A stretch of DNA of 11,864 bases, taken from NCBI GenBank assembly GCA_964629825.1, contig CAZVUW010000098.1:1-11864 (forward strand), read 5' to 3'. The DNA comes from CAZVUW01 sp964629825 (GTDB lineage: Bacteria > Actinomycetota > Nitriliruptoria > Euzebyales > Egibacteraceae). The notes under the pieces were generated by a model. The model was not told the DNA's origin. It worked only from the letters and a program-made list of their open reading frames with translations, and made no database searches. The position numbers and the translations under genes are program-made. Shown here one piece after another: positions 6,885 to 11,864 of this stretch. The stretch's first letter is position 1. Each line of letters opens with the position of its first letter.

Positions 6885-8078
6885 GTGCGCGACTACCTGA
6901 TCGTGGTCGGCACCGCCTTCATCACCGTGGTGGTGGCGACGCCACCCTCGCGCTGGCTCGCCTACGCCCTGTCGGCCGTCGACCGCCCGGGCGGTCGACG
7001 CGTGCACACCCAGACCACCCCGCGCCTGGGCGGCGCCGCGATCTTCGTCGGGGTCCTTGCCGCGATGGCGGTGGCCTCGCGCCTGCCCACCTTCGAGGCG
7101 GTGTTCGCGACCACGAGCGACCCCGAGGCGCTGCTGCTGGCCTCGTCGGTCATCGTGGCGGTGGGGCTGGTCGACGACGTGCGCGGGCTGTCCGCCCCGG
7201 CCAAGCTGGCAGGTCAGCTCGTCGCGGCGGGGATCCTGGTGCTGTTCGGCGTGGTCCTGCGCTACGTCTACGTCCCCGGCGACATCGGCACGGTGGTGCT
7301 GTCCACCGACCTGGGCGTGCTGCTCTCGGTCGCCCTGATCGTCGGGATGGTTAACGCCGTCAACCTCGTGGACGGCCTCGACGGCCTCGCCGCCGGGATC
7401 GTCGCCATCGCCGCCGCGGCGCAGTTCGTGTACGTGCACCTCGGCGGCGCCGAGCAGCGGGCCTTCGGGCTGGCGACCTCGCCGGAGCTCGTGTTCGTCG
7501 CCCTGGTCGGCGCCTGCCTCGGCTTCCTGCTGTTCAACTTCCACCCGGCCTCGGTGTTCATGGGGGACACCGGGGCGATGCTGCTCGGCCTCTTGCTCGG
7601 CGCGGCCGGTGTCTCGGCGGTCGGCGGCGTGGTCATGCCGAGCGGCAGCGACTTCGCCGCCCTCTCGATCCCGGTGCTGGTCCCGGCGCTGGTCCTGGCC
7701 GTGCCGTTCTTCGACACCATCTGGACGATCCTGCGCCGGCTGCGCAGCGGGCGGGCAATCTTCAGCCCCGACAAGAAGCACCTGCACCACCGGCTGATCG
7801 AGATCGGCCACTCGCACCGCCGGGCCGTGCTGATCATGTACTACTGGTCGGCGCTGCTGGCCTTCGCCGCCGTCGGGGTCGGGCTGTTGCCCCTGCGGCT
7901 CGTCTTGGGCGTCCTGGCGGCCGGGGTGGGGCTCGCGGTCGGCATCGCCATAACCGGTCGAGTGGCTCGCCGCTGGCGCCGGAGGCGGGGACGAAACGGG
8001 CAGAAGTTTGTACTTTCTTTCACTAAGTCTGGCGGCTCAGACGGCGAAAACGCCTCTGACCAGCAAGAACACTCATGA
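6885..8078 (+). CDS. wecA: Polyprenyl-phosphate GlcNAc-1-phosphate transferase family (WecA/TagO/Rfe)
   Basis: Integral membrane enzyme of the MraY/WecA superfamily that transfers a sugar-1-phosphate from a UDP-sugar to decaprenyl or undecaprenyl phosphate, starting an envelope glycan (arabinogalactan linker in mycobacteria, teichoic acids or polysaccharides elsewhere). The 397 residues have about 10-11 hydrophobic helices. Superfamily motifs appear in order: DRPGGRRVHT near 32-41, the Asp pair D97-D98, NAVNLVDGLDGL (157-168), FMGDTG (225-230) with Asp228, and HLHHR (299-303), the nucleotide-sugar loop of the WecA type. The GTG at 6885 has GGGAG five bases upstream. The last 25 or so codons are AT-rich and unlike the rest of the gene. 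It stands where rfe sits in mycobacteria, just before the atp operon. Substrate specificity cannot be read from sequence. Confidence 0.9.
   Translation: MRDYLIVVGTAFITVVVATPPSRWLAYALSAVDRPGGRRVHTQTTPRLGGAAIFVGVLAAMAVASRLPTFEAVFATTSDPEALLLASSVIVAVGLVDDVRGLSAPAKLAGQLVAAGILVLFGVVLRYVYVPGDIGTVVLSTDLGVLLSVALIVGMVNAVNLVDGLDGLAAGIVAIAAAAQFVYVHLGGAEQRAFGLATSPELVFVALVGACLGFLLFNFHPASVFMGDTGAMLLGLLLGAAGVSAVGGVVMPSGSDFAALSIPVLVPALVLAVPFFDTIWTILRRLRSGRAIFSPDKKHLHHRLIEIGHSHRRAVLIMYYWSALLAFAAVGVGLLPLRLVLGVLAAGVGLAVGIAITGRVARRWRRRRGRNGQKFVLSFTKSGGSDGENASDQQEHS
8037..8059 (+). other. Stem-loop at the 3' end of wecA
   Basis: TCAGA (8037-8041), one bulged C, GGCG, an AAAA loop (8047-8050), CGCC and TCTGA (8055-8059) form a nine-pair hairpin. 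It competes with a five-pair stem (8027-8031 with 8038-8042). It lies inside the last codons of wecA, about 28 bases before the atp promoter -35. It may dampen read-through or stabilise the 3' end; the role is not shown. Confidence 0.4.
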
Positions 8079-8086
8079 AGGACGCT

Positions 8087-8116
8087 TTGACACGCGGCCT
8101 GTGGTCAACGTAGACT
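8087..8116 (+). promoter_or_regulatory. Promoter of the ATP synthase operon
   Basis: TTGACA (8087-8092), an 18-base spacer and TAGACT (8111-8116) match the primary sigma factor consensus very well: the -35 is perfect and the -10 fits TANNNT. It begins nine bases after the wecA stop. Predicted transcription start is about 8122-8124, only a few bases before the ATG at 8128, giving a nearly leaderless first gene. Confidence 0.78.
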
Positions 8117-8127
8117 GCGCGCCGACC

Positions 8128-8475
8128 ATGACCCCCTCGGAATCCCAGGGTGGTGCACGCGCGCCATCAGACGTAGATGCGTGGGAGTCGCGGTCGATGG
8201 CGCCCGGATCTGTCCGGCGCGAGATGTGGAACGGACTCGACCAGGCCTCGATCATGTCGGTCGAGCTGATCGCCGCCATCCTGGTGTGGGGTGGCGTGGG
8301 GTTGGCCCTCGACCGCTGGTTGGGAACTCGTCCGTGGCTGCTGGGGATCGGCGTCCTCGTCGGCTTCGGCGCGGGTCTCTACCTGGTCTGGCTCCGAAGC
8401 GCCAAGGACCAGGACTATCCGAACGGCGCCGCCAAGGCGCGCCCGAGCAGCGTCGATCAGGAGACCGACCGTTGA
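8128..8475 (+). CDS. atpZ: AtpZ/AtpI-family small membrane protein at the head of the atp operon
   Basis: Small protein of 115 residues with a polar N terminus (about 1-35) and two membrane helices (about 42-61 and 70-88) joined by a short loop, DRWLGTRPW. The GLDQASxMSxELIAA lead-in and LGIGVLVGFGAGLYLVW second helix are typical of AtpZ/AtpI-type proteins encoded first in F-ATPase operons. In Bacillus these have been linked to Mg2+/Ca2+ movement and c-ring assembly; in actinobacteria the role is not settled. The ATG at 8128 is chosen because the promoter fires just upstream. An ATG at 8197 with GGGAG nine bases before it would give 92 residues and keep the whole conserved part, so it is a real alternative. 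The charged C-terminal tail is not conserved. Confidence 0.8.
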   Translation: MTPSESQGGARAPSDVDAWESRSMAPGSVRREMWNGLDQASIMSVELIAAILVWGGVGLALDRWLGTRPWLLGIGVLVGFGAGLYLVWLRSAKDQDYPNGAAKARPSSVDQETDR

Positions 8476-8527
8476 GCACAGCCCCAGCGTGCAGCTTGCG
8501 GGCACCCGGGCGAGACCGGGGTGCCGC

Positions 8528-8977
8528 ATGAGCGCTGGACTGACGCCCCCTCGTCGGGGGCGCGCCGAGCTGCGCCTTGCCTTCCAGGCGGGCGCGGTTC
8601 TGGTCCTCCTGAGCATCCCCGCGCTGGCCGCGGCGACCGCCCTGAACGGCAGCGGCGGTCTCCTCGGCGCGGCCGCCGGGCTGGGGCTCGTCGCTGTCCT
8701 CTTCGTCGCGGGGGCAGGCGTCCTGCACGTCGCCGCCCGCAGCGCCCGCTCGACCATGCCAGCCGTGCTGGCCCTCGGCCTGGCCGCCCGGCTGGCGATC
8801 TACCTGCTGGCCCTGCAGGGGCTGTCGCAGCTGGAGCACCTGCACCGTCCGAGCCTCGCGATCGCGACGGCCGTCGGGTTCGTCGTCACGTTGATCTTTG
8901 AGCTGCGCCTCATCAGCCGGACTCCCGAGCTGTTCTGGCTCGAGGCCACCAGCGACACCAGCGGCGCCGGCGCGTGA
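8528..8977 (+). CDS. atpI: ATP synthase protein I (AtpI-like)
   Basis: Hydrophobic protein of 149 residues with four predicted membrane helices (about 17-37, 43-65, 77-97 and 107-124) and short polar ends. That fits the AtpI family, an accessory factor for assembly of the F0 c-ring that is not part of the final enzyme. Sequence conservation in this family is low, so topology, size and position (between the AtpZ-like gene and atpB) carry the assignment. The ATG at 8528 has a weak GGGG six bases upstream. A GTG at 8489 in the same frame would add 13 residues and is less likely. A 29-base gap with a strong SD leads to atpB. Confidence 0.75.
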   Translation: MSAGLTPPRRGRAELRLAFQAGAVLVLLSIPALAAATALNGSGGLLGAAAGLGLVAVLFVAGAGVLHVAARSARSTMPAVLALGLAARLAIYLLALQGLSQLEHLHRPSLAIATAVGFVVTLIFELRLISRTPELFWLEATSDTSGAGA

Positions 8978-9006
8978 GCCCGCTGAGCACTAGGAGGAGC
9001 TGACCG

Positions 9007-9825
9007 GTGGACAAGTTCGGTGGAGTGCTCGCTGCCATCCCCTGGGGCGGGCCGTTCGACGAGGCGCTCGAGGACGTCGGGCACCTGTTCAACTTCCCCT
9101 ACTTCCCGTTCTCGGAGGGGTGGGCGAACGGCTACCTGGCTGTCAACCGCACGGTCCTGATCATCCTGCTCGGGCTGATCGTGCTGATCGCCTTCTTCGC
9201 CACGGCGCTCGGCAGCCCCAAGGTCGTGCCCGGCAAACTCCAGGCGGCCGCCGAGGGCATCGTCGACTTCGTGCGCGGGATCGCCGTCGACATCATCGGC
9301 CCCGAGGGGCGCTCCTACGTCCCGTTCCTGACCAGCCTGTTCGCGTTCATCTTCATGCTGAACGCCTTCAAGCTGACGCCGTTCATCATGTTCCCGCCGA
9401 CCTCGCGGATCGCCATCCCAGCGTTCCTGGCGATCCTGGTGTGGATCGTCTACATCGGCGCAGGCATCAAGAACCAGGGCTTCGTCAAGTACTTCAAAGA
9501 GATCGCGTTCATGCCGGGCGTGCCCTGGCCGGTGTACTTCCTGCTGACACCGATCGAGATCGTGTCCAACCTGATCCTGCGGCCCTTCACGCTGGCAATC
9601 CGTCTCTTCGCCAACATGGTCGCCGGTCACATCCTCGTGGTGATCACGCTCGTGACCATCCACGCGTTCCTGGTCTTCGGACCCGGCCTGCCCGTCGGCA
9701 TCTTCGCGCTGGTCGCGTCGCCGCTGGTGTTCGGCTTTGAGCTCTTCATCGTCGCGCTGCAGGCCTACATCTTCACTCTGCTCGCCGCCGTCTACATCTC
9801 GTCGTCGGTGCACGCAGCGCACTAG
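9007..9825 (+). CDS. atpB: F-type ATP synthase F0 subunit a
   Basis: Membrane stator subunit carrying the two proton half-channels that load and unload the c-ring. It has 272 residues with five or six hydrophobic helices after an amphipathic N terminus. The essential arginine is R199 in LAIRLFANMVAGH, and the last helix holds Gln252 in ALQAYIF; both are signatures of subunit a. The GTG start at 9007 has AGGAGGAG at 8992-8999, seven bases upstream. An 89-base gap follows, the longest inside the operon here, containing a hairpin in front of atpE. Confidence 0.97.
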   Translation: MDKFGGVLAAIPWGGPFDEALEDVGHLFNFPYFPFSEGWANGYLAVNRTVLIILLGLIVLIAFFATALGSPKVVPGKLQAAAEGIVDFVRGIAVDIIGPEGRSYVPFLTSLFAFIFMLNAFKLTPFIMFPPTSRIAIPAFLAILVWIVYIGAGIKNQGFVKYFKEIAFMPGVPWPVYFLLTPIEIVSNLILRPFTLAIRLFANMVAGHILVVITLVTIHAFLVFGPGLPVGIFALVASPLVFGFELFIVALQAYIFTLLAAVYISSSVHAAH

Positions 9826-9882
9826 CAACCGAAAGCCGGTCCCGCTGGGGGTCGGCCCGAACGTCTCGGAAGTCGTCAACAC

Positions 9883-9897
9883 CGGCGCGAAGCGCCG
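9883..9897 (+). promoter_or_regulatory. Hairpin just upstream of the atpE ribosome binding site
   Basis: CGGCGC (9883-9888), GAA loop, GCGCCG (9892-9897): a perfect six-pair stem whose core, GCGAAGC, is a known ultra-stable mini-hairpin in DNA. It ends four bases before AAGGAGGAG (9901-9909). It could protect the downstream mRNA or keep the SD open for high c-subunit output. Function is inferred from position only. Confidence 0.4.
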
Positions 9898-9914
9898 TCG
9901 AAGGAGGAGCATCG

Positions 9915-10118
9915 ATGGAAGGCAACCTGAGCGGCATCGTCTACGGGCTCGCAACGCTGGGCCCGGGCATCGGTCTTGGCCTGCTGATCGGCCGGGCGAT
10001 CGAATCGATGGCCCGCCAGCCCGAGGCGGCCGGCATGGTCCGCACGACGATGTTCATCGGCATCGCCGTGGTCGAGGCGCTGGCGCTCCTCGGCTTCGTG
10101 CTCGCCTTCGCCCTGTAA
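9915..10118 (+). CDS. atpE: F-type ATP synthase F0 subunit c
   Basis: Proteolipid hairpin that oligomerises into the rotating c-ring. It is short at 67 residues, with helix 1 carrying the packing motif GPGIGLG (16-22), the polar loop ARQPE (33-37) that contacts gamma/epsilon, and helix 2 with the ion-carrying Glu54 in VVEALALLG. Hydrophobic residues follow the Glu and helix 1 lacks a matching Gln, so this is a proton-type ring rather than a sodium-type one. AAGGAGGAG (9901-9909) five bases before the ATG is the strongest SD in the operon, in keeping with the many copies of c needed per enzyme. Confidence 0.98.
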   Translation: MEGNLSGIVYGLATLGPGIGLGLLIGRAIESMARQPEAAGMVRTTMFIGIAVVEALALLGFVLAFAL

Positions 10119-10135
10119 CTCTTAGAGCGCCGTCG

Positions 10136-10153
10136 GTCGCCGTCACCGGCGAC
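10136..10153 (+). promoter_or_regulatory. Hairpin abutting the atpF ribosome binding site
   Basis: GTCGCCG (10136-10142), loop TCAC, CGGCGAC (10147-10153): a perfect seven-pair GC-rich stem. Its last base touches the AGGAAGGGAG SD region that starts at 10154. It could act as an mRNA processing or decay barrier between atpE and atpF, helping to set the c:b ratio. This is inferred. Confidence 0.4.
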
Positions 10154-10167
10154 AGGAAGGGAGCAAG

Positions 10168-10704
10168 ATGCTGCCGTTGATGCTGGCAGTCCAGGAGGGG
10201 GCGGACTCGGGGATCCAGCTCCTGCCCGAGTGGCCGGAGCTGATCTGGGGGCTCGTCGCCTTCGTGCTGCTGTTCAGCTTCCTGGCCTGGAAGGTCTTCC
10301 CCGCCCTCAACAAGATGCTGGAGGAGCGGGCGGCGGCGATCCAGGGCCAGATGAGCGAGGCCGAGGCCGTCCGCGCGCAGGCCGAGGAGCAGCGCCGCCA
10401 GTTCGAGGCGCAGCTCGCCGACTCGCGCGCCGAGGCCAACCGTCTGGTGGAGGAGGCGCGGGCCCAGGCCGAGCGCGTCCGCGCCGACGTCCTGGCCAAG
10501 GCCGAGGAGGAGGCCGCGCAGATCAAGGCGCGGGCCCTCGAGGAGGTGGCCGCCGAGCGCGGGCGCCTGGTCCAGGAGCTGCGCGGGCAGGTCGCCGCGA
10601 TCTCCGTCGAGCTGGCCAGCAAGATCGTCCAGCGCGAGCTGGACGAGGAGCAGCACCGCGGGCTGGTCGACCAGTACATCAACGAGCTGTCCGGGCTGAA
10701 CTAG
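10168..10704 (+). CDS. atpF: F-type ATP synthase F0 subunit b
   Basis: Peripheral stalk subunit that links subunit a to delta on top of F1. It has 178 residues, with one N-terminal membrane helix (about 26-44, LIWGLVAFVLLFSFLAW). A long Ala/Glu/Arg/Gln-rich helix without prolines (about 48-165) forms the right-handed coiled-coil dimer. The C-terminal QRELDEEQHRGLVDQYI region binds delta. The ATG at 10168 follows GGAAGGGAG (10155-10163). An internal ATG at 10180 is possible but poorly placed. There is one b gene and no b' copy. It is not fused to delta. Confidence 0.96.
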   Translation: MLPLMLAVQEGADSGIQLLPEWPELIWGLVAFVLLFSFLAWKVFPALNKMLEERAAAIQGQMSEAEAVRAQAEEQRRQFEAQLADSRAEANRLVEEARAQAERVRADVLAKAEEEAAQIKARALEEVAAERGRLVQELRGQVAAISVELASKIVQRELDEEQHRGLVDQYINELSGLN

Positions 10705-10770
10705 GACCGCTCGCGTCGACCGCCGGCGGGGCGCTGCCGGTAAGCCGCTGAGCACAAGAAGCGAGGGAGC

Positions 10771-11331
10771 ATGAGCACGACTGGCACCGACGGCGGGCGC
10801 GACCCCGTCGTCCAGGGCTACGCGAGGGCGATCTTCACCGTCGCCCGCGCCGAGGGTGCCCTCGAACGGGTGGAGGACGAGCTGTACGCCTTCGCCCAGG
10901 CGGTCGAGAGCAGCGCCGAGCTGCGCGACCGGCTGGTCGACCCGACGGTCGACACGGCCACGCGCCTGGGGACGGTGACCGACCTGATCGGCGGCCGCGC
11001 GCACCCCCAGACGGTCAGCGCGATCGCCTACATCGTGCAGGCGGGCCGCGCCCGCCAGCTGCCGGAGATCACCCGCGCGCTGGTCGAGCTGAGCGCCGAG
11101 ACGCGCTCCCAGGCCCTCGCGGAGGTCAGGTCGGCGTATCCGCTGGACGCCGAGCAGCAGCGCAAGCTGTCGGAGGCGCTCGCCCGGGTCGCGGGCAAGC
11201 CGGTGACCCTGAAGGTGGTCGTCGACCCGTCCGTGGTCGGCGGCGTCGTCGCCAAGATCGGCGACACCGTGATCGACGGCAGCGTCTCGCGACGCCTGGC
11301 CGAGCTGAGGTCGGCGCTGACGGGCGCCTAA
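10771..11331 (+). CDS. atpH: F-type ATP synthase F1 subunit delta (OSCP)
   Basis: Connects the b stalk to the crown of the alpha3beta3 head. Its 186 residues comprise an N-terminal six-helix domain that binds the alpha N termini (about 12-110, starting QGYARAIFTVA) and a C-terminal domain with the OSCP signature DPSVVGGVVAKIGDTVID from residue 152 and the final SVSRRLAELR. This is a stand-alone delta of normal size, unlike the b-delta fusion of mycobacteria. The ATG at 10771 has GAGGGAG at 10763-10769. atpA follows after 69 bases. Confidence 0.96.
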   Translation: MSTTGTDGGRDPVVQGYARAIFTVARAEGALERVEDELYAFAQAVESSAELRDRLVDPTVDTATRLGTVTDLIGGRAHPQTVSAIAYIVQAGRARQLPEITRALVELSAETRSQALAEVRSAYPLDAEQQRKLSEALARVAGKPVTLKVVVDPSVVGGVVAKIGDTVIDGSVSRRLAELRSALTGA

Positions 11332-11400
11332 GACGACCCGCCCGACGCGACAGGTACCGTCGGCACTGGGGTTGAGCATCTTGCGAGGAGCGAAGCGCAC

Positions 11401-11864
11401 ATGACTGACCTGAACATCTCCCCCGAAGACATCTCGAGCGTGCTGCGCTCGCGCATCTCGACCTACTCGCCGGCGATCGCTCGGGAGCAGGTGGGCCGCG
11501 TGATCGAGTCCGGTGACGGCATCGCGCGCATCAGCGGCCTGCCCGGGGTGATGGCCAACGAGCTGCTCGACTTCGGCGTGGGGCCGGACGGTCAGCGGCT
11601 CTACGGCCTGGCGCTCAACCTCGACGAGCACACGATCGGTGCGGTGATCTTCGGGGACGCCGCCGCCGTCGAGGAGGGCCAGGAGGTCAAGCCCACCGGC
11701 GAGGTGCTGTCGGTGCCGGTCGGCGACGCCTACCTGGGCCGGGTCGTCGACCCGCTCGGCCGGCCGATCGACGGCAAGGGCCCGCTGGACGCCAGCAAGA
11801 TCGCCGGGCGCCGCGGTCTCGAGGTGCAGGCCCCAAGCGTGGTGCAGCGCCAGCCGGTGAAGGA
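11401..11864 (+). CDS. atpA: F-type ATP synthase F1 subunit alpha, N-terminal part (3' truncated by window)
   Basis: Non-catalytic nucleotide-binding subunit of the F1 head. Only 154 codons plus two bases are present. The N-terminal helix that meets delta (residues 1-25) is followed by the beta-barrel (VGRVIESGDGIARISGLP, then ELLDFG) and the start of the nucleotide domain (YLGRVVDPLGRPIDGKGP). The P-loop lies beyond the window. The ATG at 11401 begins the family N terminus (MTDLNISPEDISSVLRSRI) and has GAGGAG at 11385-11390, ten bases upstream, slightly farther than usual. Nothing visible is abnormal. Confidence 0.97.
   Translation, partial: MTDLNISPEDISSVLRSRISTYSPAIAREQVGRVIESGDGIARISGLPGVMANELLDFGVGPDGQRLYGLALNLDEHTIGAVIFGDAAAVEEGQEVKPTGEVLSVPVGDAYLGRVVDPLGRPIDGKGPLDASKIAGRRGLEVQAPSVVQRQPVK

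Noticed and set aside
5337..7817. Very long open frame on the minus strand across rpiB, glyA and wecA
   Set aside because: It mirrors the codon bias of three well-identified + strand genes, is a low-complexity string rich in His, Asp, Gly and Arg with no recognisable domain, and has no SD.
8075..8113. 12-codon ORF overlapping the wecA stop, a possible leader peptide
   Set aside because: It lies over the -35 and -10 of the atp promoter, has no SD and would not be on the atp transcript.
10054..11631. Minus-strand open frame opposite atpE-atpA
   Set aside because: Antisense to four clear ATP synthase genes, with a composition typical of GC-rich shadows.
1..11864. CRISPR array, tRNA, rRNA or prophage genes
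   Set aside because: No regularly spaced repeats, no cloverleaf or rRNA-like sequence, and no phage or mobile-element proteins were seen on either strand.

Overview
This is a very GC-rich window of ordinary bacterial housekeeping DNA. Every supported gene lies on the + strand. Codon third positions are almost all G or C, GTG and TTG starts occur, and Shine-Dalgarno (SD) sequences of the AGGAGG type are frequent. The order prfA - prmC - tsaC/sua5 - wecA - atpI - atpB - atpE - atpF - atpH - atpA is the arrangement I know from Actinobacteria such as mycobacteria, so I read this as an actinobacterial chromosome. The delta subunit is separate rather than fused to a b-like subunit as in mycobacteria. 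The rpiB-glyA pair and a large regulator are also inserted in the order, so it is probably not a close relative of Mycobacterium or Streptomyces. I cannot name the genus.

Layout. Positions 1-405 are the 3' end of prfA (release factor 1), including its GGQ tripeptide. Four bases later comes prmC (410-1285), whose product methylates that glutamine. One base after prmC, a 793-residue XRE/NB-ARC/TPR regulator (1287-3668) starts at a TTG with its own SD. It appears to be a guest in the prfA-prmC transcript. A 481-base gap (3669-4149) follows. It holds a loop-less palindrome of 36 bp perfect (50 bp with two mismatches), GAGTG-type direct repeats, and a small coding-like patch that starts behind a perfect SD but changes frame at about 4045. 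The threonylcarbamoyl-AMP synthase gene (4150-4899) is followed by a second 50-bp near-perfect palindrome. It may therefore be a separate transcription unit bounded by two I-shaped hairpins.

rpiB (5071-5580) and glyA (5577-6839) overlap by an ATGA. wecA (6885-8078), a polyprenyl-phosphate sugar-1-phosphate transferase, follows. Just after its stop lies the clearest promoter in the window (TTGACA, 18 bp, TAGACT, 8087-8116). It should drive the ATP synthase operon: an AtpZ-like small membrane protein, atpI, atpB (a), atpE (c), atpF (b), atpH (delta) and the first 154 codons of atpA (alpha), which the window cuts off.

The genes serve translation termination (prfA, prmC), the t6A modification of tRNA (tsaC), central and one-carbon metabolism (rpiB, glyA), envelope glycan initiation (wecA) and proton-driven ATP synthesis (atp). 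I see no mobile element, CRISPR array, tRNA or rRNA. I found no convincing new multi-gene system. The points most worth a second look are the regulator inserted beside prmC, the two matched 50-bp palindromes around tsaC, the frame-switching remnant upstream of tsaC, and the hairpins that abut the SDs of atpE and atpF.
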